A stretch of DNA of 64,000 nt from Tetranychus cinnabarinus (lineage: Eukaryota; Arthropoda; Arachnida; Trombidiformes; Tetranychidae): assembly GCA_022266195.1 (NCBI GenBank), contig WHVY01000002.1, positions 13,531,001 through 13,595,000 on the forward strand, given 5' to 3'. Positions 10,881 through 18,568 of this stretch are shown one piece after another. How positions within the stretch are numbered: the stretch's first letter is position 1; the number at the start of each line of letters is the position of its first letter. The notes under the pieces were generated by a model. It was not told the DNA's origin. It ran no database searches and saw only the letters and a list, made by a program, of their open reading frames with translations. Both the position numbers and the translations under genes were made by a program.

Positions 10881-10956
10881 GACAAGCCAAAAGCAATGAA
10901 ACAAAGTTAATCAAAAGTTTCTCGAAGTTTTTTATTTCAAATTAAATAGAAAACTT

Positions 10957-11442
10957 TTACATTTTTTGCTTTTTAACGCAATGGTTTGGATTGATCGAGT
11001 AATCCTCGAACTCCCTCTTACCCTGTTTGTCTCTTTTCAGGAAAGAGCAAATTGAACAATTTTGTTTCGCAAAAGCAGGGAGAGGGAGTTCGAGAGGATC
11101 ACTCGATGAAACTGAGGATTCGTCATCAGATTCACCAAAAATTGTTCTGATGTCACTTTCAAATGACGAATCCTCAGTTTCGCACAACATTTCTTCCTCA
11201 ATATCAGTTTCAATGCTGAATGATGGTGATGGAGGTGGAATCAAATCCTCGTAAAGCGGTGTAGGTGAATACGATGGTGACGGTGGTGGTTGAGATTGAG
11301 GTGGTGGTGGTGGTGGAGGTGGAGATGGAGGGTAGATGGTAATGTTATTTCCATTTACGGTTAGGTGCACTTCGCAGTTATGCGAAATCGAAATACTAGT
11401 CGCTGCGACCACTGTCACGAACAAAACGTCATTCTCATTCAT
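10957..11442 (-). CDS. Proline-rich acidic protein, last gene of element B
   Basis: 161 aa, unrecognised. A short hydrophobic/beta-prone N-terminus (1-37) is followed by a proline tract (about 38-70, including eight consecutive prolines). An acidic serine-rich segment comes next (~75-115), then a Cys pair 'NCSIC' (~131) and a basic tail 'KKQKM' that could be a nuclear signal. This looks like a low-complexity activator or adaptor; function is unknown. I looked for an LxCxE motif and found none. Nested inverted repeats occupy the 3' half. It starts 110 bases from the left TIR end, facing outward. Confidence 0.6.
   Translation of the reverse strand: MNENDVLFVTVVAATSISISHNCEVHLTVNGNNITIYPPSPPPPPPPPQSQPPPSPSYSPTPLYEDLIPPPSPSFSIETDIEEEMLCETEDSSFESDIRTIFGESDDESSVSSSDPLELPLPAFAKQNCSICSFLKRDKQGKREFEDYSINPNHCVKKQKM
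10994..11107. repeat. Imperfect inverted repeat within the proline-rich gene
   Basis: Arms about 10994-11018 and 11081-11107 (core AACTCCCTCT / AGAGGGAGTT) separated by ~62 bases. Confidence 0.7.
11108..11181. repeat. Perfect 19-bp inverted repeat (36-bp spacer)
   Basis: Arms 11108-11126 (GAAACTGAGGATTCGTCAT) and 11163-11181 (its exact inverse complement), directly next to the previous inverted repeat and inside the acidic segment of the proline-rich gene. Tandem hairpins in a coding region are unusual. Confidence 0.85.
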
Positions 11443-11605
11443 GATGAATAAAACGAAAGATAAATGAAATAATAGGGATAAAAATGAAAAATGAAGACTA
11501 AAAATTCAGAAAAATGTCACAGATGAAAACTGATCTTGAAACTTGGTAAACTTAAAATGACATCTCATTTCGCCGTTCAACTTGGACCTAAACCGAACCT
11601 GATTT

Positions 11606-11735
11606 TGACCTCTTCACACCTATGTGTTACATAGGCCACCTTGACCCTTTTTCACACCTATGTGTTACATAGACCATCTCGACCCTTTTTCACACCTACG
11701 TGTTACACAGGCCATAAACGGACCCTTTTTCACAA
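11606..11735. promoter_or_regulatory. Three-plus copies of a ~47-bp repeat with inner palindrome, upstream of the proline-rich gene
   Basis: Units share CCCTTTTTCACACC and an inner dyad CCTATGTGTTACATAGG (decayed in later copies). They lie between the TBP-like gene's stop (11973) and the start at 11442. Repeated dyads here suggest binding sites for a regulator or a replication or recombination element; no function is proven. Confidence 0.65.
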
Positions 11736-11972
11736 TGACATGTTAGGAGTGACAAAGATGAAAATCAAAACATCACTTCTCAAAACAAGTTATTGATATA
11801 GCATAACGCCATCTACGCGAAATCAAAGTAACAAAAAGAGTCTTTTTTGCAAAAGCGCTTTATTCAAGTCTTCAAAGTGTCATTATAGCATTTCACTTCA
11901 TAATTAACGTACAATATACGCATAATTATGATTACAGTTATGAATGATGTTGTTAATAGCAGTTCCAACTTC

Positions 11973-12509
11973 TTACAAGTATCCATAGAGCACCAAACAA
12001 AGATGTACTTCATTATGTAGACTTACTAGGTCTTTATATGTTCTGCAACCAGTAATGATCATCTTTCCGGTATGGAATAACAAACACTTTTTCTTTTCTT
12101 TACAATAATATGCTGCTGGAAATAATTCAGGATAGTATTCGAACAACCGAGGCTTCTCTCTGCTCAACTTATCAAGGTTTATCTTACGTTTGAAGTTAGA
12201 AGTGCCAACCATATTAACTATTTGACGATCATGGAATTCGATTGATAGATTTAATTTCAGGCAGAAAGCTGCAATAGCGGTATCAGCAGAGTCAATGCTT
12301 TTAGCACCGACGACGTTTACCTTACCATAGTTAAATATGAGTAAGCAAGCAGTTTCAAACTTAAGAATAGCACCACTGAATCTCTCCGGTCGGTAATCGA
12401 TATCAGGAAAATACTCACTTAATTCAACGAGCTTGAAGGGAAATCTGATAAGATGATATTTCATGACAACATTACTTATCTTGGGTTTGTTATTCACCGT
12501 ATCCATCAT
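11973..12509 (-). CDS. TATA-binding-protein homologue encoded by the Polinton
   Basis: 178 aa from the ATG at 12509, which shares a base with the upstream stop (TAATG). The C-terminal ~140 residues form the two-repeat TBP saddle. Repeat 1 has 'RPERFSGAIL' and 'LLIFNYGKVNVVGAKS' (~40-71); repeat 2 has 'YYPELFPAAYY' and 'CLLFHTGKMIITGCRT' (~125-157); 'NMVGTSNF' joins them. Phe44, Phe59, Phe130 and Phe145 fall at the four TBP positions whose phenylalanines kink the TATA box. TBP nucleates Pol II/III pre-initiation complexes in the nucleus. The open frame extends to a GTG at 12542, but the ATG fits better. Divergence from animal TBP argues against a recent host copy. Confidence 0.85.
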   Translation of the reverse strand: MMDTVNNKPKISNVVMKYHLIRFPFKLVELSEYFPDIDYRPERFSGAILKFETACLLIFNYGKVNVVGAKSIDSADTAIAAFCLKLNLSIEFHDRQIVNMVGTSNFKRKINLDKLSREKPRLFEYYPELFPAAYYCKEKKKCLLFHTGKMIITGCRTYKDLVSLHNEVHLCLVLYGYL

Positions 12510-12808
12510 TATTTGAATCCAATCAACTTCTTCAGTTGGCACTCTAGATATTTAATGTATGATTTCTGCTCAATAGATTCCTGATGGACAGAGTTTAACG
12601 AGTCAAGATGATATTCGCAAACTTCAACGAGATCACAAAGTTGTTCTACTTCTTGAGTTAAAACGTTGTTTCTTCTCAAAATCCTTCGATTTTGACGTCT
12701 CAGTCGCTGGACTTCTCTCCTCAACTCAGTAACTTGCTTTGATAGCTTTTTATTCTCACAGTTCACAGAAACGTTAACTAACTCTATTGCAAGAGCTACT
12801 CTATCCAT
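12509..12808 (-). CDS. Basic coiled-coil protein, bZIP-like, co-expressed with the TBP homologue
   Basis: 99 aa from the ATG at 12808. Residues ~20-62 form an Arg-rich amphipathic helix (...'ELRREVQRLRRQNRRIL') with hydrophobics at heptad spacing (L22, L29, L36, I43, L50, L57). A second helix follows. This resembles a leucine zipper with basic residues mixed into the coil, but not a canonical bZIP in which the basic region precedes the zipper. Its stop overlaps the TBP-like start (TAATG), so both probably come from one mRNA driven by the TATA box at 12864-12871. Confidence 0.65.
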   Translation of the reverse strand: MDRVALAIELVNVSVNCENKKLSKQVTELRREVQRLRRQNRRILRRNNVLTQEVEQLCDLVEVCEYHLDSLNSVHQESIEQKSYIKYLECQLKKLIGFK

Positions 12809-12863
12809 GACAGTCAACTTGATACTAAAGATTGAAATGACTGAAAAAAGCGAAATAGCAAAC

Positions 12864-12871
12864 TATTTATA
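12864..12871 (-). promoter_or_regulatory. TATA box (CGTATAAATAG) for coiled-coil/TBP-like operon
   Basis: On the - strand reads CGTATAAATAG, about 55-63 nt before the ATG at 12808. The identical 11-mer occurs upstream of the NADAR gene (20096-20106). Confidence 0.65.
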
Positions 12872-12970
12872 CGCGATATAGATTTGATAATTACGATTAG
12901 ATGATTTGATTGGTTGTTTGTATTTTTATTATTCTTAAGAAATATTCAGTAATGATTACATCATCAAGCA

Positions 12971-13411
12971 TTAATAGTGTTCAGAAACTGTGAAGCAGAA
13001 AAAGAATGGAAAAAGTAAACTTATACGAATTTTGCTTCTAAGAACATCAAAGAAGCCTCTTTTAGACTTTTTATTCTCCTGCAACGTACACGGTATACCA
13101 ATACAATCAAGTATGTATACCAAGACAAGATCATTTACAATCACTGGGTCCCGTTCAGGAAGCTGTTCGTAAAACTGCTTGATGAATCCTCCTACATCTT
13201 CAGGAAGCGCATCCTTCAAATACTTCGAAATTTCACCATTTCTTTCGAATTTCGCAGGAGCAAAGTAGCATTGATGACCACAGACAGTAAAACATAGAGC
13301 AGATTCATAATCTATATTACCAAAGCGACTTCGCACTTCAATTTGGAATCCGTAAAAGTCTTTTTCGTTTGGAATCCACTTCAGGTCCATTTTGATTTGT
13401 TTTGTATCCAT
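12971..13411 (-). CDS. Unrecognised protein downstream of protease (element B)
   Basis: 146 aa from the ATG at 13411, or a shorter form from the Met at 13390. The 3' end of the protease gene overlaps its start by ~70 bases. The sequence is mixed alpha/beta with 'CFTVCGHQCYFAPAKF' and an aromatic, hydrophobic C-terminus ('ISLLFPFFFCFTV') that may be membrane-active. I recognise no family. Element A has no equivalent at this position. Confidence 0.55.
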   Translation of the reverse strand: MDTKQIKMDLKWIPNEKDFYGFQIEVRSRFGNIDYESALCFTVCGHQCYFAPAKFERNGEISKYLKDALPEDVGGFIKQFYEQLPERDPVIVNDLVLVYILDCIGIPCTLQENKKSKRGFFDVLRSKIRISLLFPFFFCFTVSEHY

Positions 13412-13826
13412 GATCAATGATTTTCCAAGCTAGATTATCGTTACACTTATAAAACTTACTGAACTTAGCTAGAAAACTTTTGAACGATGTATTGGTTGCT
13501 CTATCAATAACAAATGCAACACAAAATGCTCCACAACCTCTCGACTCAGGGTGTTGTAACTGTTTGCCGTTCCAAACAAGTTTTTTCTCTTTAAATAAGC
13601 TCTGCATCTCAGGATACATAGGTGGCAGTCCAAACGAATCAAAGTACTCACACTTGCGCGAATCAACTCTGAAAGCTACCCAATGTTTTCCTTTTTCCGA
13701 AGATTTATCAGTATTCACAACTAAAAAACTTGGGTAATTTCTGATAATTGGAATTTTATCTCTAGCAAATACACCTACAAAATCATTGACATGTGCACAT
13801 AAATTTCTTATCTCATAATTATACAT
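13338..13826 (-). CDS. Adenain-like cysteine protease (element B)
   Basis: 162 aa. The triad of the adenovirus protease family is clear: His48 ('KHWVAF'), Asp63 ('YFDSFGLPP') and Cys98 in 'RGCGAFC', with oxyanion-type Gln91. It matures virion proteins after assembly. It overlaps the capsid stop by 8 bases. It is homologous to the element A protease (1082-1504) with conserved motif spacing but low overall identity. Confidence 0.9.
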   Translation of the reverse strand: MYNYEIRNLCAHVNDFVGVFARDKIPIIRNYPSFLVVNTDKSSEKGKHWVAFRVDSRKCEYFDSFGLPPMYPEMQSLFKEKKLVWNGKQLQHPESRGCGAFCVAFVIDRATNTSFKSFLAKFSKFYKCNDNLAWKIIDHGYKTNQNGPEVDSKRKRLLRIPN

Positions 13827-15147
13827 GTTTCACTGTGTTTTTGTAATCTGATGCGATGTTTCGTTCGTAATCAATCTCAATGATGTTGTCATATTCACAG
13901 AATATTACAACATCAATAACTTCAGCAAGTGCTTTCGCAAATTTCAAATAAATCCTCAATGTACCATGATTTATAGGATTGACATGTCCTACTAAATCAC
14001 AACCATGAGACAAATCAGGTGCAAAGTTGAATCCAAAAATGGTTTTACCGTCAGCAAATTCTTTTCTCTTTATATCGATCGTCGACTCTGTTGAGTTCAT
14101 ATTCATTGCTTGGAACAACCCTGAATACTCTCTGATATAGTTTCCTTTATCGAAATCAGGTTGATAACCATTGCTCGGATACTGAACACCATTGAGATAA
14201 CAAATTGCTTGAGAAATATTGAAATGTTCGAAACGGAATGGATCTTTTTCTCTTGAACCATTGAATGCTTTATTTGAAACACAAGCTAGAAATAATCTAC
14301 GAGGTAGCTGTCCTATTATAATATTGTCTAAAACAGCATCCATAGACTGCGAAGGGATAGGTATATGTTTAACTTCTACTCTTGTTATTGGATATTTAGC
14401 TGGAGCCAAAGCCAATGCTTTAGCGTGAGCAGTAACCAAACCTGGATAGGCTCGCAAACGATGTACAAATAAACTAGAATCAATAATTTTATGGTTCAAA
14501 GTAACTGCATTCGAATACTCGAAAGCGAAATCGGTTGTGTTCAGGATCAACTTAAGCTGTAAATCACATCCTCCGATGAGAGCCTTTCCTTGGAATGTAA
14601 GATCAACATGCAATTTTCCATACAAATCAACAACTTTAGATTCACCTATTTTGTCATTATTAGTTGCCGGTAAGAAGTAACCTCGTCTTTCAGCTGCATC
14701 TTCATTCCATAAACAACACTGTAGATGTGTATCCTTAGCTGATTTCCCATGTCCTAAGAGATTTTCAAAATATGCTCTGTAAGCATACGTATTCGATGAA
14801 GAAGTTACTTCTCTGTTTCCAAGCTTAAGTTCAACTTGCTTTATCATTGAATGTAACAAGTTATTAGCAGGTTTCAACCAAACCCAGTCTGCCTCAGTCA
14901 TGGCTGTGTTATCATTTTTGTTCATAACTAACTGCATCTTAACATATAGGTATGTTTCATGCATTAATATGTACTCATCCTTCGATGTAGGAATATGAAA
15001 TTCCAGGTAGTTTCCACCTGTAATTGATGAAATGGGTCGATGCTGTGTTTCATAGCTTCTTTCAATAGATTTCTGTGTAGGTGGTACGGTGAAAATATCC
15101 AGTTCAGGAAGAAGAGCTTCAGAAGATAATTTGTGTATGGAAGTCAT
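13819..15147 (-). CDS. Major capsid protein, double jelly-roll (element B)
   Basis: 442 aa, full length for Polinton/adintovirus hexons. It begins 'MTSIHKLSSEALLPELDIF', followed by 'ISSITGGNYLEFHIP' and 'MHETYLYVKMQL' and, near the C-terminus, 'GQLPRRLFL', 'KAFNG', 'YQPDF', 'YIREYSGLF' and 'ERNIASDY', as in element A. Homologues in animal genomes are often annotated F54H12.2-like. It forms the pseudohexameric icosahedral shell. The start overlaps the upstream stop as ATGA. Confidence 0.92.
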   Translation of the reverse strand: MTSIHKLSSEALLPELDIFTVPPTQKSIERSYETQHRPISSITGGNYLEFHIPTSKDEYILMHETYLYVKMQLVMNKNDNTAMTEADWVWLKPANNLLHSMIKQVELKLGNREVTSSSNTYAYRAYFENLLGHGKSAKDTHLQCCLWNEDAAERRGYFLPATNNDKIGESKVVDLYGKLHVDLTFQGKALIGGCDLQLKLILNTTDFAFEYSNAVTLNHKIIDSSLFVHRLRAYPGLVTAHAKALALAPAKYPITRVEVKHIPIPSQSMDAVLDNIIIGQLPRRLFLACVSNKAFNGSREKDPFRFEHFNISQAICYLNGVQYPSNGYQPDFDKGNYIREYSGLFQAMNMNSTESTIDIKRKEFADGKTIFGFNFAPDLSHGCDLVGHVNPINHGTLRIYLKFAKALAEVIDVVIFCEYDNIIEIDYERNIASDYKNTVKHV

Positions 15148-15503
15148 TTTAGGAAATCGTAATATGCTTTATTCAAACTTTTCCTTTTCCTATTGATTAA
15201 GGCCCTTTTTATAACCTTTCTTCCAGCGCCTTCCTGTTTATTCCTTTTGTCAGAAATATGTCGAATTGCATCACTAGCAATTTTACCAACAGTCTCTGAT
15301 ACGTGATTAGCTGCAGAGTGTTTAGTATCTTCAAATATAGCCTTACCAGTGTCTAGTACTTGCGCCCCTAAATAGCGTAGTAGAGGTAAAATTTTGGATG
15401 TAAGAAAACGCCCGAAAAAACCGTTCCCTCTTTGGTAACGAGTTCCTGCGAATACTTGAAGAGGTAAACCATTACCTGCTTGCTTCATATAATAGCTTTC
15501 CAT
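15144..15503 (-). CDS. Small basic virion protein, adenovirus core/pVI-like candidate
   Basis: 119 aa. It has an N-terminal glycine-rich stretch ('GNGLPLQVFAGTRYQRGNG'), a predicted amphipathic helix ('RFLTSKILPLLRYLGAQVL'), then a basic C-terminus with 'RKVIKRALINRKRKSL'. Position immediately before the capsid gene and composition match the small virion/core proteins of adintoviruses (pX or pVI analogues). The exact homology is inference. It overlaps the penton-like gene by 19 bases and the capsid gene by 4. Confidence 0.7.
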   Translation of the reverse strand: MESYYMKQAGNGLPLQVFAGTRYQRGNGFFGRFLTSKILPLLRYLGAQVLDTGKAIFEDTKHSAANHVSETVGKIASDAIRHISDKRNKQEGAGRKVIKRALINRKRKSLNKAYYDFLK

Positions 15504-16339
15504 TTTTGCCGAAAATGTAATGTTGTAACAACTCTACCGAATCTGAATGCAATGTCTTGGCCGGATTCATCCTTTATATTAATTAAAATCCGATCAATCT
15601 CATTGCATGATAATGGAAAATAATATGGTTTGGTGAAAATAATATTTATATCGTCTCCGAATTTAGATGAATTGTCAACTCGCACTGATCGTAAAAACTG
15701 TGAGTAAGTATTCCCAACAATTGAAGGTTGAACAAGATCTGAGTAGATCATTAAAGCATGTATGCCTGCTTTCAAATCGAATAAGTGAGGTGCTGTTCGA
15801 CCCATAGTTTTAGTATGCTCGTAAAGCAGCACGAGAGGCTCGCTGTGTATACTATCACTTTTCATTTTGTTCTTGATTTTTTCGTAATCTTCTTCATTCT
15901 GAAAACCCAACATTGTCTCTAGTTCTCTGCCTAGATGGATAAGCATTTTAGCAGCTTTATTTCCACCAGATTGTTGTATTACGCGATGCTCAGCCGGTAA
16001 ATACCCCATTCGCGGAGGTATACCATCATATTCAAAAACATCAGCTAGTTCACGGATTTCACGATTGATTTCATCACAGAGTAGCTCGATGTTTTCGTAA
16101 TAACCGGGTTTCAATGTAGCTTGCGTCTCAATGCTAAATCCTGCCTCATTAACGATAGTAAAACGATGTTTTCCTTCAACATTATACCAGCTTTTAGTAT
16201 ATGTGATTTCTGCTAGGCCAACTTCCCAATTATCTCCTAATTTCAGAGTTTGCGGTAGATAAGTTACATAATTTGAAATTTTATTATCAGTTAATCCTTT
16301 AACGTTACTTGGTAATGTCAAATAAAAAGATTGAGCCAT
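15485..16339 (-). CDS. Penton-like minor capsid protein
   Basis: 284 aa, starting 'MAQSFYLTLPSNVKG', with 'NYVTYLPQTLKLGDNWEVGL' and 'EITYTKSW', typical of the conserved protein adjoining the Polinton major capsid gene and assigned as the single-jelly-roll penton. It would form the five-fold vertices. Full length and unbroken. A short AT-rich leader precedes it (16340-16389). Confidence 0.72.
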   Translation of the reverse strand: MAQSFYLTLPSNVKGLTDNKISNYVTYLPQTLKLGDNWEVGLAEITYTKSWYNVEGKHRFTIVNEAGFSIETQATLKPGYYENIELLCDEINREIRELADVFEYDGIPPRMGYLPAEHRVIQQSGGNKAAKMLIHLGRELETMLGFQNEEDYEKIKNKMKSDSIHSEPLVLLYEHTKTMGRTAPHLFDLKAGIHALMIYSDLVQPSIVGNTYSQFLRSVRVDNSSKFGDDINIIFTKPYYFPLSCNEIDRILINIKDESGQDIAFRFGRVVTTLHFRQKWKAII

Positions 16340-16389
16340 ATTTATTATTTCAAATAGCTTTATTTATTTTTCGCAATACAAATTCACCT

Positions 16390-16620
16390 TTAAATAGCTG
16401 TATTAGAATTATTACTGTTATTATTGATCTTAGGTGATGGAAGTAAACATCCTAATGCCATTGACAATAGAGCAAGCCAAAGCCTTTGATCTCCGAGATT
16501 AAGAGCTAAACTTATCATTGAAATAAGCGAAATCAAAAATAATGTGAGAACTTGAAAAATAAATAACACAAATGACGAGTCTCTCAACGGAGTCTCTGCA
16601 AGTCTTCTGCCATTATCCAT
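16390..16620 (-). CDS. Small two-helix membrane protein
   Basis: 76 aa with two hydrophobic segments (about 16-40 'SFVLFIFQVLTLFLISLISM' and 48-63) and an Asn-rich tail. It overlaps the end of the integrase gene by 37 bases. Small membrane proteins at this place occur in Polintons, but I cannot name a family. Confidence 0.6.
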   Translation of the reverse strand: MDNGRRLAETPLRDSSFVLFIFQVLTLFLISLISMISLALNLGDQRLWLALLSMALGCLLPSPKINNNSNNSNTAI

Positions 16621-17723
16621 GAATTATGTGAACTTGAATATCCTAACCATTTAACGAAGTACATTATTTTGCCCTTATATACTTTTCTACGCAATATTTT
16701 TTCAATTCTATGAATAGATTCTTTCACATGCTGCAGTTCTTCAGTGTAAAATTTTCGATCTTTATAGGGTGAACCATCATAATTATTCAAAGAATACTTG
16801 AATCTAGTACCACTTCTATCAATACTCGAGATAAAATAAATCTGATCGGTCCAATTAGGGTAAAATGACTTATCGAATGGTCCTAGTATGTATTTCATTC
16901 TAACAGAGTCGCCGATTGAAAACTTAGGTGGGGTAATTATTTTGTCTCTCGAAACTAGATCAAGAAGATTATGCGCTCCATACAGGTTTTTAAAAACTAT
17001 ATCCTTATTTTCGCTTGTAACTTCAACTGGCTTCATTTTAATCGATCTATGATACGAGTTATTGTAAGCCGATATTAATGCATTCAAGATATCATAATAT
17101 TTTCTAGTTCCATTAGCAGTAAAATATTTGTACATCCTAGCTTTCAGTGTTCTATTAAATCTTTCAACGATAGCACATTTGATAATTGGATTGTTAGAAA
17201 CATAGTGTCTAATCCCGTAGCCACGCAATATATTTTGCAATGAAGAGTTTAGAAATTCTTTTCCTTTATCAGTCCGTAGGGATCCTGGAACTCTCTGTTT
17301 TAAAATCAATTTGAAAGCTTTCGTTACATCTGAAGCTGTCTTTGACTTAAGAGGCACACTCCATGCATATTTACTGAAGGAATCGATTACGTTCAGAATA
17401 TATCTGTAACCTCTATTTACCCTTGAGAATTCTTGCATCTCAACCAAGTCAGCTTCCCATTGCTCATCAGGCGCTGTAACTACTATTCTATCCCGCTTGT
17501 AATTCCTTCTAGCTCCTCGATGAAGTGTATAAGGTAATTGTGCTTTCAACCATTCCTTAACGAAAGAATGCGTTACGTTTCTATTGACAACTTTTGCCTC
17601 TTTGTAAAGCTTGTTGATAGATGTGAAACCTGCTGGATTCTCTACTGAATAATATATTTTTCTGAGTGTTTCATCATTCGATATCTGCGAATGTGATCCA
17701 TTTAGATCTTGTGGATCCATCAT
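16584..17723 (-). CDS. Retroviral-type (rve) integrase with C-terminal chromodomain
   Basis: About 380 aa from the ATG at 17723; the frame runs a little further without ATG. Numbering from the frame start at 17732, the DDE core is Asp95 ('WEADLVEM'), Asp155 ('RTDKGKEF') and Glu190 ('IVERFNRTLK'), with 34 residues between the last two. An SH3-like segment follows (~270-300). The chromodomain (~341-382) has 'YFVKWLGYSSSHNSWI'. It would integrate the element and make the 6-bp target duplication; chromodomains can steer integration to modified histones. All catalytic residues are present. Confidence 0.95.
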   Translation of the reverse strand: MMDPQDLNGSHSQISNDETLRKIYYSVENPAGFTSINKLYKEAKVVNRNVTHSFVKEWLKAQLPYTLHRGARRNYKRDRIVVTAPDEQWEADLVEMQEFSRVNRGYRYILNVIDSFSKYAWSVPLKSKTASDVTKAFKLILKQRVPGSLRTDKGKEFLNSSLQNILRGYGIRHYVSNNPIIKCAIVERFNRTLKARMYKYFTANGTRKYYDILNALISAYNNSYHRSIKMKPVEVTSENKDIVFKNLYGAHNLLDLVSRDKIITPPKFSIGDSVRMKYILGPFDKSFYPNWTDQIYFISSIDRSGTRFKYSLNNYDGSPYKDRKFYTEELQHVKESIHRIEKILRRKVYKGKIMYFVKWLGYSSSHNSWIMAEDLQRLR

Positions 17724-18240
17724 CAGTTTCAATATTTCCAGTCGGTTTCTCGGAAATCCTCTTTTTCTTGGCTAGACGTTCACTAGCTCTCAACGGTTCT
17801 TGTGCTTTTCTTTTTCGCCTTTTCTGCTCTTTCGGTGTTGTTAGCACAAAGGGGAATGATTCAGACTTGAATGGCTGTAACTTTGTGAAACCAGTCAATT
17901 TTTCTTTTAAATATTTGTTAGGTATGTATTTTGGGTCCACTTCTGCTTTACGAAGCAAATGCATAAAGCTAGGTGGCCAATCTTTCTTCTCAATTTTTGT
18001 ATCAAAAGCCGCAGTTAATAGTTTTTCTATGTTAGTATTTTCAAGAGGAGTGCCATCAATAACAAGATTATGGTATTCGTTGTAACCGCCAATTTAAGCA
18101 AACTTCAAAATAACTTTCAATATTGATTCAACCTTGTTATTACAAGTTTTATTCTTAAGTTTTACTTTTTTCTCTTTTTCTGTTTTATGACCAACTCCGT
18201 CGAATGCAACAGTGATCTGCTTTTTCATAACCTCAACCAT
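17674..18240 (-). pseudogene. Basic small protein gene interrupted by one in-frame stop
   Basis: An ATG at 18240 overlaps the stop of the previous gene and opens 48 codons. A single TAA at 18094-18096 interrupts it, and the same frame continues open to 17674 (188 codons in all). The second part from the Met at 17964 (96 aa) is Lys/Arg-rich with nuclear-signal-like clusters ('KRRKRKAQ', 'KKKR'). Function unknown. It overlaps the integrase 5' end. It could be a fresh nonsense mutation, read-through, or two separate proteins. Confidence 0.6.
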
Positions 18241-18568
18241 TGAGTAGGCTTGATAACAAACTCGTAACAAGAGGAATGACTATTGGTAGATATCCTCCAC
18301 TTTGAGCAACGTGCTGTTTTTGTCGCCCTTTTGCTCGATCAGTTGCCAGTTTAATTATGCACTTTCTGAATTTACGTAGCTTAGTTTTATCTTTCTCTGA
18401 TAAATTTACATTTTTGTTTACTAGGTTTACAGCTATCTCTTTTAATGCTTTATATAGAGTGGGGTCAGCTTTGTATTGATCAATTAAAAAAGCTTTACGC
18501 AGTGAACGGTTTCTGATTGTAGCTGCAAGTTGTAATGTGTGTAACATTGATTTCAACTCTGTAGACAT
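18233..18568 (-). CDS. Small basic protein with hydrophobic tail (pVI/membrane-lytic-like candidate)
   Basis: 111 aa. It has a Lys/Arg-rich helical body and a C-terminal hydrophobic segment 'GGYLPIVIPLVTSLLSSLLNG'. Such Gly-Gly-hydrophobic tails are seen in small virion proteins of adintoviruses thought to act on membranes; that role is inference. Its ATG shares a base with the ATPase stop (TAATG), so coupled translation is likely. It overlaps the next gene by 8 bases. Confidence 0.65.
   Translation of the reverse strand: MSTELKSMLHTLQLAATIRNRSLRKAFLIDQYKADPTLYKALKEIAVNLVNKNVNLSEKDKTKLRKFRKCIIKLATDRAKGRQKQHVAQSGGYLPIVIPLVTSLLSSLLNG

Noticed and set aside
10957..11442. LxCxE (Rb-binding) motif in the proline-rich protein
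   Set aside because: The only candidate, around 'MLCETED', has the wrong spacing.
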